Source: Mycobacteroides sp. LB1
GTDB lineage: Bacteria > Actinomycetota > Actinomycetes > Mycobacteriales > Mycobacteriaceae
NCBI RefSeq assembly: GCF_013449725.1
Contig: NZ_JACCFF010000001.1
Location: 124,001 to 188,000, forward strand
DNA length: 64,000 nt
Reading direction: 5' to 3'
Of this stretch, positions 19,748-27,633 are shown one piece after another (the stretch's first letter is position 1; the number at the start of each line of letters is the position of its first letter). The notes under the pieces are model-generated. The model was not told where the DNA came from. It saw only the letters and a list, made by a program, of their open reading frames with translations, and did no database searches. The position numbers and the translations under genes were made by a program.

Positions 19748-19814
19748 CGGGGCCGGGGAACCAAAACGAACGCGCAATCGTCTGATCTAGCAAGAAGCAA
19801 CACCGGGGGGATCC

Positions 19815-19904
19815 ATGACATCGACATACGCGCTGCGCGCACCGCGCCCGCTATTGACTGTCGCCGTCGATAACCTCGCCTGTCACGAGCGTTTTTCACG
19901 GTAA
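19815..19904 (+). CDS. Possible 29-residue leader peptide upstream of the M48 peptidase
   Basis: An ATG at 19815 follows a strong GGGGGGAT ribosome binding site and opens a 29-codon frame that ends in TAA 18 bases before the peptidase ATG. The peptide begins MTSTYALRAPRP and ends LACHERFSR. It holds one cysteine and five arginines, reminiscent of short leader ORFs that precede some mycobacterial genes, but I cannot match it to a described family. It may be a chance ORF. Confidence 0.35.
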   Translation: MTSTYALRAPRPLLTVAVDNLACHERFSR

Positions 19905-19922
19905 CCAGATAGGTTGAATGTT

Positions 19923-21020
19923 ATGTCTGATCTGCCCACTCGCACCTACGTAGAGTTTCCCGGGATAAGCACCCGCGCCTGGGAGCACCCCGCCGACCGC
20001 GCCGCTTTGGCAACGCTGCGCGGCCTAAAGGGATTCGACACCATCCTCAAGGCGTTGGCGGCACTGTTGCGTGAACGGCAGCACCGGCTGATGTATCTGG
20101 CCACCGCAATCCGCGTCGACGACCGGCAGTTCAGCACGCTGAACGACATCCTCAACGACTGTGCCCGCGTCCTCGACGCCCCCGAAACCCCAGAGCTGTA
20201 CGTCATCCAGGGGCCATACGCCAACGCGTACACCATTGGGATGGACCGCCCGTTCATCGTGCTCACCTCGGCCCTGTTGGACCTGATGAACGAGCAGGAG
20301 CTGCGCTTCATCGTCGGCCACGAGCTCGGGCATGCCCTCTCCGGGCACGCGGTGTACCGGACCATGCTGCTGCACCTGATGCGACTGGCCGGAAACCTCG
20401 GCTGGATGCCGATCGGCGGGTGGGCGCTGCGCGCCGTTGTCGCCGCACTCATGGAGTGGCAGCGCAAGTCCGAGCTCTCCGGTGACCGCGCCGGCATGCT
20501 CTGCGGGCAGGACGTGGACACCGCCATCCGAGTGGAGATGAAGCTGGCCGGAGGTTCCCGCCTCGATGAGATGGACACCCAGCACTTCCTGGCCCAGGCG
20601 GCCGAGTACGAGCGCACCGGCGATATGCGCGACGGCGTGCTCAAGCTGCTCAATCTCGAACTGCAATCTCACCCTTTCTCCGTACTGCGGGCCGCCGAGC
20701 TCAGCAAGTGGATCGACCGCGGAGAGTACGGCGCCATCCTCGGCGGAAACTATCCGCTGCGCGAAGACGACGCGCAGACCGACCTCGGCGCCGATTTCCG
20801 TTCCGCGGCAAAGTCATACAAGGACAATTTCGATTCCTCCACCGATCCGCTGATCGCAGCACTGCGCAACTTCGGATCCACCCTGGACGGCGTCGTGAAC
20901 GTCGTCGGGCAGGGCGTCACCGACGTCGCCTCAGATGTGCGTCGCCGATTCTCGGAGTGGCGCAATCCCGGACCGGAAGACCAAGCACGCGATGACGAAT
21001 CGCGCGACGACGACGCCTGA
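19923..21020 (+). CDS. M48-family zinc metallopeptidase
   Basis: The 365-residue protein carries the zinc motif HELGHALSGH near residue 136 and the third ligand Glu in ELSGDRAG about 55 residues later, the M48 (Ste24/HtpX-like) arrangement. A short hydrophobic stretch LGWMPIGGWALRAVVAAL lies between the motifs; there is no clear signal peptide, so it is probably cytosolic or membrane associated with the active site inside. The C-terminal 80 residues are charged and low-complexity (EDQARDDESRDDD). A TTG at 19914 is also possible, but ATG 19923 has AGG 9 bases upstream. Substrate unknown. Confidence 0.88.
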   Translation: MSDLPTRTYVEFPGISTRAWEHPADRAALATLRGLKGFDTILKALAALLRERQHRLMYLATAIRVDDRQFSTLNDILNDCARVLDAPETPELYVIQGPYANAYTIGMDRPFIVLTSALLDLMNEQELRFIVGHELGHALSGHAVYRTMLLHLMRLAGNLGWMPIGGWALRAVVAALMEWQRKSELSGDRAGMLCGQDVDTAIRVEMKLAGGSRLDEMDTQHFLAQAAEYERTGDMRDGVLKLLNLELQSHPFSVLRAAELSKWIDRGEYGAILGGNYPLREDDAQTDLGADFRSAAKSYKDNFDSSTDPLIAALRNFGSTLDGVVNVVGQGVTDVASDVRRRFSEWRNPGPEDQARDDESRDDDA

Positions 21021-21034
21021 TCGCGCACACAAAC

Positions 21035-21427
21035 ATGGACGACCCGAACTACATGAACTTCTTCGTGGAGCGGCCCGCATCCGAAGCGTCGGTGGCGGCC
21101 GCCTGCACCCGGGCCTGTGGCGTTCCACTGGAGTCCGATAACCACGCCGTCGACGACGCGGACGGCTACGTCCAGATCACCGAGTACATGTACGGATTCG
21201 AGATGGGGCTGTGCATCATCTGGTCACCTGCATCGCCGGTGACCCGGTCGCAGGAGGCCGTGGCGCGGGCCATTGCCCGCGAGCTAGGCCAGCGCGTGCT
21301 CTTCGACATCGAGGACCCAACCGCCGATTCGGGTGAACGGTGGATCCTCGCGACCCCCGACGACACAATCTCAACGGTGGACGTCGTGGAATACGACGAC
21401 GGCGTCGGCCTGTCCGGATCTGATTGA
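21035..21427 (+). CDS. Hypothetical 130-residue protein
   Basis: The protein of 130 residues starts with ATG at 21035, 15 bases after the M48 stop, and is acidic without a signal peptide or transmembrane segment. It contains SQEAVARAIARELGQRVLFDIED and ends in GVGLSGSD. I do not recognise the family. Coding is supported by the close spacing to the peptidase gene and by the codon pattern; it may be in the same transcript. Confidence 0.6.
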   Translation: MDDPNYMNFFVERPASEASVAAACTRACGVPLESDNHAVDDADGYVQITEYMYGFEMGLCIIWSPASPVTRSQEAVARAIARELGQRVLFDIEDPTADSGERWILATPDDTISTVDVVEYDDGVGLSGSD

Positions 21428-21482
21428 CGCCATCGGTTATTCGGTGGCCACCACCTATCCGCGTCGATACCCTCGATACCCC

Positions 21483-21851
21483 ATGACATCGACCCACGAC
21501 CCACACGCATTGCGCGCCGCGATGCGCGCCGATCTCGCTGCCGCGATGAAGGCCCGTAACAGCCAGGCCGTCAGCGCCCTGCGGACCGCAATCGCTGCGA
21601 TCGACAATGCCGAGTCGGTGGACCAGATAGCAAAAACCACGACGAGCAATGCGCATATCGCCGGTGCTGCAACGGGTCTCGGTGCGGCCGAAGCGGCCCG
21701 CCGAGTGCTCTCCCCTGCCGATGTCCGCGCCATCTTGCAGGCCCAGATCGACGACCGTGCCACCGAGGCCAATGGCTACGACGCGCTGGGGCAGGCGCAG
21801 GCCGCCGTAAAGCTGCGCGCTGAGGCCGAGGTTCTCGCCACGTACCTATAG
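21483..21851 (+). CDS. GatB/YqeY-like protein
   Basis: The 122-residue protein is all-helical: ALRAAMRADLAAAMKARNSQAVSALRTAIAAIDNAE at the N-terminus and ADVRAILQAQIDDRATEANGYDALG with a final AEVLATYL, which match YqeY proteins with homology to the tail domain of GatB. The usual family length is about 148, so this one is slightly short. The ATG at 21483 is preferred over the longer frame from 21333, which runs through the gene before it. Its 3' end overlaps the convergent TetR gene by 6 bases. Function is unknown; tRNA-dependent amidation is not implied. Confidence 0.75.
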   Translation: MTSTHDPHALRAAMRADLAAAMKARNSQAVSALRTAIAAIDNAESVDQIAKTTTSNAHIAGAATGLGAAEAARRVLSPADVRAILQAQIDDRATEANGYDALGQAQAAVKLRAEAEVLATYL

Positions 21852-22514
21852 CTTCTTGTAGCGCCGCGCGATGCCGTCGCACAAGATCTCGACACCCCGG
21901 TCAATCACCTCTCGCGGATTGGTCACCTGCGGCAGGTCGCCCAATCCCACGAGCGCGGCCAGCCGCGGGGACTCCGGCACATCGACGTTGCCCGCGATCA
22001 GCTCCGACAATCCTGAGAAGTCCGTGCGCGCGCCGGGTGAGACGAGCTGACCGCCGACAGCGCCCAGGCCCACCCCCTGCGAATAGCACCACACCTGGAA
22101 CACCAATTCAGCCGCGTCAGGCACCGACACCCCTAGGTGTCCGAACGCCTCCAGCATCCAGTCAAAGCAGCCGAGCGTGTCCGGCTGCATCCCATTGCGC
22201 GGCACGGCATACGCCAGCAGCACCCAGGGGTGAGTGCTGTAGAGATTGAAGTCGTACTCGACGGCGACGCGCACCCGGGCCCGCCAATCCGGGTCTCCGA
22301 GCATCTCATCGGGATAGGCGAACCGTCTCGTCACCTCTGCCGTCATCTCAAGCAGGAGCGCGTCCTTATCGGCGACGTGACGGTACAGCGACATGGCTCC
22401 CACCCCGAGAGCGTCGGCAATCTTGCGCATCGAAACTCCGGACAGACCGTCCGAATCCGCTATCGCGATCGCCTTAGTGACAATCGATTCCAGCGTCAGG
22501 CGCGGTTCCGTCAC
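21846..22514 (-). CDS. TetR-family repressor of the divergent DHA2 exporter
   Basis: The 222-residue protein has the TetR DNA-binding domain at residues 7-55 (SIVTKAIAIADSDGLSGVSMRKIADALGVGAMSLYRHVADKDALL) and a TetR_C-like tetracycline-repressor-type C-terminal domain. The start is GTG at 22514 with AGGGAG 6 bases upstream; a longer frame to 22784 would run into the exporter gene and is rejected. It diverges from the exporter with two perfect palindromes in the 104-base spacer, which are the likely operators. The ligand is probably a toxic compound exported by the neighbour. Confidence 0.92.
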   Translation of the reverse strand: MTEPRLTLESIVTKAIAIADSDGLSGVSMRKIADALGVGAMSLYRHVADKDALLLEMTAEVTRRFAYPDEMLGDPDWRARVRVAVEYDFNLYSTHPWVLLAYAVPRNGMQPDTLGCFDWMLEAFGHLGVSVPDAAELVFQVWCYSQGVGLGAVGGQLVSPGARTDFSGLSELIAGNVDVPESPRLAALVGLGDLPQVTNPREVIDRGVEILCDGIARRYKKL

Positions 22515-22555
22515 GATGCTCCCTTCACAACTCGATTGACCCACTGAACCAATTT

Positions 22556-22570
22556 GCGTACAGTGTACCC
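22556..22570. promoter_or_regulatory. Operator A of the TetR/DHA2 pair
   Basis: The 15 bases GCGTACAGTGTACCC contain the odd-length palindrome GTACA-G-TGTAC. A related perfect palindrome lies 23 bases away (22579-22593). Both match GCGTACRNYGTACSC in the space between the divergent genes, and are 42 and 65 bases from the TetR start. Probably bound by the adjacent TetR protein. Confidence 0.62.
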
Positions 22571-22578
22571 AGTCTGCT

Positions 22579-22593
22579 GCGTACGCCGTACGC
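22579..22593. promoter_or_regulatory. Operator B of the TetR/DHA2 pair
   Basis: The 15 bases GCGTACGCCGTACGC form a perfect odd palindrome (arms GCGTACG/CGTACGC around one C). It lies 26 bases before the exporter ATG, in position to block initiation from its promoter. Together with operator A it supports local autoregulation by the TetR protein. Confidence 0.62.
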
Positions 22594-22618
22594 GCAAAAA
22601 TATACCGGAGCGATACCG

Positions 22619-24124
22619 ATGAGCACCTGCAAGACCCCTGCGCCCGAAAACGCGACCACCCCCGAGGGTGCGCGCGCTGGACGCCGTACGTGGTTCGGGC
22701 TGGCGACACTGCTGCTGCCCGTGTTCCTGGTGTCCATGGACGTCTCGGTGCTGTTCCTGGCGATGCCGCGACTGTCCGAGTCACTCAATCCATCAGCGGC
22801 CGAACAGCTCTGGATCCTGGATGTATACGGATTCCTGCTCGCCGGTCTGCTTATCACCATGGGCAACCTAGGCGACCGGTGGGGACGACGACGCCTGATG
22901 CTCTGGGGTGCAACACTTTTCGGAATCGCCTCGGTACTCGCCGCGTTCGCACCCACCCCGCTGGCCTTGATCGCCGCGCGCGCCCTGATGGGTGTGGGCG
23001 GGGCCACGCTGCTGCCCGCGAGCCTGGCGCTCATCGGTGTCATGTTCCCCAACGCCCGCCAGAAGGCGCTGGCGATCGGCATCTGGACCGCGGCCTTCTC
23101 CTTCGGCGCGGCCGTCGGGCCCGTCATCGGCGGCATCCTGCTGCACCACTTCTGGTGGGGTTCGGTGTTCCTCATCAACGCACCGGTGTTGGTCGTGCTG
23201 CTACTCATCGCCCCCATACTCATCCCCGAGTATCGCAACCCGGTCCCGTCGCCCTTCGACCTTGCCGGCGTCGCGTTGTCCATGGTCGGGATCATGACGC
23301 TCGTCTATGCGGTGAAAGCCTTCGCCACACACGGCTTCTCGCCCTCTGTCGCGATCACCGGCGTGATCGGTGTGGTCACGCTCGGGGTGTTCATTCGTCA
23401 GCAGATGCGTAACCCGCACCCGCTGCTGGCAATCGACCTGTTCAGTAACCGAATATTCACCGTGACCATCATCGGCACCGTCGGCGCCATGGCCACCTTC
23501 GGCGCCACCATGTACCTCACCGGACTCTATGTGCAGTCTGTACTCGGATTCGACGTGCTCGCCGCCGCATTCCTGGGGCTGCCCATGGCGGTAACCATCG
23601 CCTACTTCTCGATGGCGGCACCACGGATCGAACACCTGCTCGGACAGCGCTGGACGTTCGTGACCTCCCTGCTGACAATGGCCGCCGGCAATGCGGTGCT
23701 ACTCGGGCTGGGTCCGCACGGGCCGGTCGGCGTCTACATCGCCGGGACGGTGATCGCCGGCATCGGTACCGGTGTCATGTTCACCTTCGTGTCAGCGGTC
23801 GCACTCGGTGCCGCTCCACCTGAACGGGCCGGTCAGGCTACGGGCATTTCGGAAATGAGCTTCGAACTCGGGCAGGCTTTCGGCCTGGCGGTCTTCGGCG
23901 CCCTGGCCTCGGCGGTCTTCGCGGCACGTACCCAAGTGCACGAAACACTCGGGCAGGCCATGGCTCGCGCCAAAGACCTCGGTGGTGACACCGGCGCCGC
24001 CGCAGCCGAGCTCGCCAGGACGGGATGGACAGATGGCATCCATGCCGTGGCGGGGTTGTCGACGCTGATCCTGGTGGCCACCGCGATCGCGGCCGCCCTC
24101 ACGATGCGCCGCACCCAGGACTAA
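22619..24124 (+). CDS. DHA2-family MFS exporter (14-TMS type)
   Basis: The 501-residue protein has about 14 hydrophobic segments. VSMDVSVLFLAMPRL in segment 1, GNLGDRWGRRRLM (motif A) and RALMGVGGATLLPAS (motif C-like region) fit the QacA/EmrB DHA2 group of proton-coupled drug exporters. It starts at ATG 22619 opposite a TetR gene, with paired operators in between, which fits inducible efflux. The GNAT gene follows 56 bases downstream and may be co-transcribed. The exported compound cannot be told. Confidence 0.93.
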   Translation: MSTCKTPAPENATTPEGARAGRRTWFGLATLLLPVFLVSMDVSVLFLAMPRLSESLNPSAAEQLWILDVYGFLLAGLLITMGNLGDRWGRRRLMLWGATLFGIASVLAAFAPTPLALIAARALMGVGGATLLPASLALIGVMFPNARQKALAIGIWTAAFSFGAAVGPVIGGILLHHFWWGSVFLINAPVLVVLLLIAPILIPEYRNPVPSPFDLAGVALSMVGIMTLVYAVKAFATHGFSPSVAITGVIGVVTLGVFIRQQMRNPHPLLAIDLFSNRIFTVTIIGTVGAMATFGATMYLTGLYVQSVLGFDVLAAAFLGLPMAVTIAYFSMAAPRIEHLLGQRWTFVTSLLTMAAGNAVLLGLGPHGPVGVYIAGTVIAGIGTGVMFTFVSAVALGAAPPERAGQATGISEMSFELGQAFGLAVFGALASAVFAARTQVHETLGQAMARAKDLGGDTGAAAAELARTGWTDGIHAVAGLSTLILVATAIAAALTMRRTQD

Positions 24125-24180
24125 CCGGACTAACCCGGCCTCACCGGGAACCTTCGGCGCTCCGGACTCGTAGAACACGT

Positions 24181-24750
24181 ATGACCCGCGAGATCCGAGA
24201 CATCGACTCCACCAACGAGGCCGTCGCCCACCGAGTGATCGCCACGGCATTCGCCGAGGATCCCGTGGTCCGTTGGGTCAATTCCGACCCCCGGCGTGAT
24301 GAGGCGATTTTCCGCGGAATCTCGCTGGCATTACACGGGTCCGGCCAGGGCGAATACCTGCTATACGAGGACGGCGTGGCGGTTGGCGCCGCGCATTGGG
24401 ATCCCCCGAGCTGGGAGCCGCCGAGCGCGCAGAAAATGCGTGCCATCCCGCTGCTACTCGGCGCACTCAGGCTCGGGGTCATCCGCGGTGCGGCAGTCGC
24501 ACGTGCCGCCGCGGCTGTCCGCCCCAAGCACCCGCACTGGTATCTGGCGACCATCGGCGCCACCATTCCCGGTAAGGGCATCGGCTCCGAGCTGATCAAA
24601 CATCAGATCGATCAGATCGAGGGGCCCGCATATCTGGAGAGTTCCAATATCCGCAACAACCCGCTGTACGAACGCTTCGGCTTCAAGGTGGTCCAGGAGA
24701 TCAAGCCAACGTCCGGCGGCCCCACCCTCTGGGCGATGTACCGGGACTGA
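24181..24750 (+). CDS. GNAT-family N-acetyltransferase
   Basis: The 189-residue protein has the GNAT fold: TIGATIPGKGIGSELIKHQ is the acetyl-CoA loop (the usual RxxGxG becomes PGKGIG) and the C-terminal YLESSNIRNNPLYERFGF is the motif B segment common to puromycin-type acetyltransferases. A longer frame begins at 24025, inside the exporter, so the ATG at 24181 is taken. Directly behind a drug exporter, it may detoxify the same compound by acetylation, but this is inference. Confidence 0.88.
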   Translation: MTREIRDIDSTNEAVAHRVIATAFAEDPVVRWVNSDPRRDEAIFRGISLALHGSGQGEYLLYEDGVAVGAAHWDPPSWEPPSAQKMRAIPLLLGALRLGVIRGAAVARAAAAVRPKHPHWYLATIGATIPGKGIGSELIKHQIDQIEGPAYLESSNIRNNPLYERFGFKVVQEIKPTSGGPTLWAMYRD

Positions 24751-24880
24751 TTGCGCCCCAACATCGCTGATAGGAGACCTGCGAGATTACTGAGAATCGG
24801 TAACGACCGCGATTGTCGTGGCGATGGAATACCTAGAGTTCGGTGTGTATTAGTGCTGATCGGTAGTGCAGAGGGTTGAG

Positions 24881-26941
24881 ATGACGATTGTTCCGCCTCC
24901 CGTCGAGGACACGGCGATGCGGATTTGGGAGTTCCCAGAGGACGCTCCCGAACCGCCCCCGCGGTGGAGCCAGTTCACGCCCGGTGAGTCCCAGTTACGG
25001 GCCGCGGCCTTCGGAACACTGGTCGGCCTGCTGTTCGCTGTGGTTATGGGCGCGGCCTATGGCGCACAGCCCGGCGGCTCGCTGTGGGCGCTGGACAGGA
25101 CCGTTTTCCCCGCCCATTCGCAGGACGTGGCGGTGCGCGCGGTGGTCTCCCAGCTCAAGAACGCTCAGGACATCCTCGGCACCGGCAAGCAACCGTCGCC
25201 CGACCAGCTCACCACCGCCCGCACCTCACTCAACGAAGCCAAGCGGGGACTGGAGTTCGTATCCGCCTCCGACGAACGCACCTCATTGCAAAATCTCTAT
25301 CTGCAGCTGACCCAGCAGCTGCGCCAGTACACACCGGAGCAGGCGCAGCAGCTCCCTGCGCTGCCCGCGGCCCCGGGCGTAAACGCCGACGCGAATCTGG
25401 CCGCCAACGCGTCGCCCGTGGGACCTTCGACGCCGCCGCCGAGCTGGGGTTACGCCGCAGCGGCCAGCGCCCCCTCCCCTGCACCCCAGGCCTATTCGGC
25501 TCCCCTGCCTCCTGGCATCCCGGTCGATCCGGTGGCCGACTGGCCGGCGCCCGTCACGCCACCGCTGACGCCCAACCTGGGCGATCTGGGCGGCTACGAC
25601 CCGTCGTGGATGTTGCTCTACGGATACAACGTCGTGGACTGGTTCAACTGGGGACTGTCCGGGTTCAATCGGTACGGATACGACTTCACGGGCTTCGATC
25701 GGTGGGGTTATGACCGCTGGGGTTACGACAGGTGGGGATACGACCGCTGGGGTTACAACTGGGACGGCTACAACTGGTCCGGATACAACCACGACGGCCG
25801 CGACCGGGATGGCCGCAATGAGTGGGGTCAGCGCAACGACAACGATCCGCGCGACCAGGGTTGGTATGACAGGTATCACCCGTTCCGGCAGTACTACGAG
25901 TGGAAGTTCCAGAACACCAACCCGGTGTTCAGCCGCAATCTCTGGGACCAGTCACATGGAATCGACCCCACCCAGTACCGGGACTGGAACCTCAATCGCA
26001 ACTGGGATAACCCGTTAGAGCGCGATTGGTCCCCCGTGACCAGCACCGCCCGCGTCGCCGATCGCCCAGCCGCCGCAGAACCAGTTGTGAGCCTGGATGC
26101 GTCGCTCGCGCAGTTCCTGGCCGATGACAAGTCGGCCCGCCCGTCGGCGGACCTCGTCAAGGACCTGTCGACGAAGTCGGTCCGCAACTTCAGCAAGGAG
26201 CTGGCGGCCCCCGCCTCCGCTCCCGAGCAGTCGCCGAAACCGGCGTCTCCTACCGACGAAAAGTCTTCTACTCCACCGGCATTGACGGTGACGGCACCTG
26301 TGGCTCCACCGAAGCAAGTACCCGAGGATTTCACTCCCCCGTCGCTCCCCGCGGTTCCGGCGGTGACGCCGGTGACGCGCACTCCCTCCACAGAACCGCG
26401 TGCGACGTCCGGCACCACAAGTCCGGCCCCATCGACGGAACCGTCACAATCACCGACGCCGACGTCCGAGCCTTCCGCCCCGGCCAAGGCCACCACGAGT
26501 GCGCCGGCCCCCGCACCGACCTCGGTAGCGCCGGCCCCCACGCCGAAGGACGAGACATCGGCACCGGTGACCACCCCGGCGGCCCCGACTCCCGTAACGC
26601 CAGAGACACCCGCGTCGCCGGTGACACCCGCCCCACGTCAAACAGTCACCGCACCCCCTGTGCCAACCGCCGAACCGTCCACCGCACCGGAACCCACCAG
26701 GCAACGGAGCACGCCATCGCAGGAAGCTCCGACACCCGAGCCGCGCGCCACGGTGGAACCGGCCCCACAGCAGGTACCCGTCGAGGCCCCGGCGAAGCAA
26801 GCACCCGTGGAGCGTGAGGCGCCCCCGTCACGCGCGTCGGCGCCGGAACCCGTCGCGCCAACACGGGAGGCACCAACGCGGGAGGCGCCGACCTACAGCA
26901 CACCCGCGCAGGCACCCAGCGCGGGCGGCGGCCACCACTAG
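24881..26941 (+). CDS. Bitopic membrane protein with GYDRW repeat and Pro/Thr-rich tail
   Basis: The 686-residue protein has a 45-residue cytosolic start, one transmembrane segment (AAAFGTLVGLLFAVVMGAAYG, about residues 41-61), and a long extracytoplasmic part. After the membrane, PGGSLWALDRTVFPAH and two helices resemble the extracytoplasmic region of RsdA/DUF5667-type proteins. Residues about 250-310 hold four or more copies of a pentad close to GYDRW, then GYNWDGYNWSGYNHDG, rich in Tyr, Trp, Gly and Asp. The last 250 residues are Pro/Thr/Ala/Ser/Glu rich and probably disordered in the cell wall. The ATG at 24881 has AGAGGG 6 bases upstream; GTG 24866 is possible. No anti-sigma domain is seen. 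Function unknown. Confidence 0.82.
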   Translation: MTIVPPPVEDTAMRIWEFPEDAPEPPPRWSQFTPGESQLRAAAFGTLVGLLFAVVMGAAYGAQPGGSLWALDRTVFPAHSQDVAVRAVVSQLKNAQDILGTGKQPSPDQLTTARTSLNEAKRGLEFVSASDERTSLQNLYLQLTQQLRQYTPEQAQQLPALPAAPGVNADANLAANASPVGPSTPPPSWGYAAAASAPSPAPQAYSAPLPPGIPVDPVADWPAPVTPPLTPNLGDLGGYDPSWMLLYGYNVVDWFNWGLSGFNRYGYDFTGFDRWGYDRWGYDRWGYDRWGYNWDGYNWSGYNHDGRDRDGRNEWGQRNDNDPRDQGWYDRYHPFRQYYEWKFQNTNPVFSRNLWDQSHGIDPTQYRDWNLNRNWDNPLERDWSPVTSTARVADRPAAAEPVVSLDASLAQFLADDKSARPSADLVKDLSTKSVRNFSKELAAPASAPEQSPKPASPTDEKSSTPPALTVTAPVAPPKQVPEDFTPPSLPAVPAVTPVTRTPSTEPRATSGTTSPAPSTEPSQSPTPTSEPSAPAKATTSAPAPAPTSVAPAPTPKDETSAPVTTPAAPTPVTPETPASPVTPAPRQTVTAPPVPTAEPSTAPEPTRQRSTPSQEAPTPEPRATVEPAPQQVPVEAPAKQAPVEREAPPSRASAPEPVAPTREAPTREAPTYSTPAQAPSAGGGHH
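25697..25800 (+). repeat. In-gene tandem repeat coding for GYDRW pentads
   Basis: A 15-base unit coding for GYDRW is repeated in tandem with synonymous changes between copies, then decays into GYNWD and GYNWS units. The copies differ at wobble bases, so this is an old protein-level repeat and not a recent slippage product. Confidence 0.8.
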
Positions 26942-26962
26942 CGAGACTCCATTCGAGGCATT

Positions 26963-26981
26963 AATTAGGGTACCCTTAGTT
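26963..26981. promoter_or_regulatory. Palindrome overlapping a probable leaderless promoter
   Basis: The sequence AATTAGGGTACCCTTAGTT ends one base before the ATG of the methyltransferase; its core AGGGTACCCT is a perfect palindrome. The bases TACCCT (26971-26976) fit the TANNNT form of mycobacterial -10 elements at exactly -12 to -7 relative to the ATG, as expected for a leaderless transcript. The palindrome would then be an operator overlapping the -10. The regulator is unknown; resemblance to DtxR-type half-sites (TTAGG) is partial. Confidence 0.4.
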
Positions 26982-26982
26982 C

Positions 26983-27588
26983 ATGCCTACAACATGGATA
27001 GACACCGTGATACACCAGGTGCGTCGGGTTGGCGAGTTCCCCTTTCCCCACCAGGCGGCCTTCTTACTCGACAATCCGATACACCGAAAGTTCGTGAATC
27101 CCGCCGGGGTGATCGAGCAGCTGGCACTGCGCGGTGACGAACGCGTACTGGAGATCGGCCCTGGACCAGGAATGTTCAGCATCCAGATCGCCCCCCGACT
27201 CACCTCCGGACGTCTCGACCTATTCGACGTGCAGCCTCAGATGCTCGACAAGGCCAAGCGCAAGCTCGACGGAGCCGGATACCGGAACACCGGATTTCAC
27301 TCCGGCGACGCCGGCAACGGACTTCCCTTCCCGGACAACACCTTTGACGTCGCTTTCCTTTCCAGCGTGATCGGCGAGGTCCCCGACAAGCCCGCCTGCA
27401 TCCGGTCATTGGCACAGGTACTCAAACCCGGTGGGCGGCTGGTCTTCCAAGAGATCTTCCTCGATCCCGATCGCCTGGGCATTGCCGAGCTACGCGCCCT
27501 CGCCGAATCGGAGAGCTTCGCGTTCAAGTCGGCAACCGGAAGCCGGTGGCGCGACATTGTCGAGTTCAGCTCCCCGCCGCCGAGATGA
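26983..27588 (+). CDS. SAM-dependent class I methyltransferase
   Basis: The 201-residue protein has a Methyltransf_11-type fold: VLEIGPGPGMFS is motif I, LDLFDVQPQML motif II, NTFDVAFLSSVIGEVP the motif for adenine contact, and LKPGGRLVFQE motif III. The substrate is not evident; the fold resembles UbiE-like enzymes. The start codon is immediately behind a palindrome and a -10-like element, so translation is probably leaderless. Its stop lies in the left arm of a strong hairpin. Confidence 0.9.
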   Translation: MPTTWIDTVIHQVRRVGEFPFPHQAAFLLDNPIHRKFVNPAGVIEQLALRGDERVLEIGPGPGMFSIQIAPRLTSGRLDLFDVQPQMLDKAKRKLDGAGYRNTGFHSGDAGNGLPFPDNTFDVAFLSSVIGEVPDKPACIRSLAQVLKPGGRLVFQEIFLDPDRLGIAELRALAESESFAFKSATGSRWRDIVEFSSPPPR

Positions 27589-27633
27589 CATCTACGCGGG
27601 TAGATGTCGAGTAGAAGCCTGCGTAGATGTCAT
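27585..27633. terminator. Hairpin array after the methyltransferase gene
   Basis: GACATCTAC (27587-27595) can pair with GTAGATGTC at 27600-27608 (4-base loop) or with the second copy at 27623-27631, where pairing extends to 13 bases on each side (27585-27597 with 27621-27633). The two pairings exclude each other. No run of T follows. It may terminate the methyltransferase transcript or act as an operator or attenuator. Confidence 0.45.

Noticed and set aside
25697..25800. CRISPR-like array
   Set aside because: The repeat is in frame within a coding gene, has a period of 15 bases and no spacers.
26963..26981. Palindrome before the methyltransferase as an IdeR box
   Set aside because: The centre is GTAC, not the GGC of the iron box, and only about 11 positions match; kept as an unassigned palindrome.
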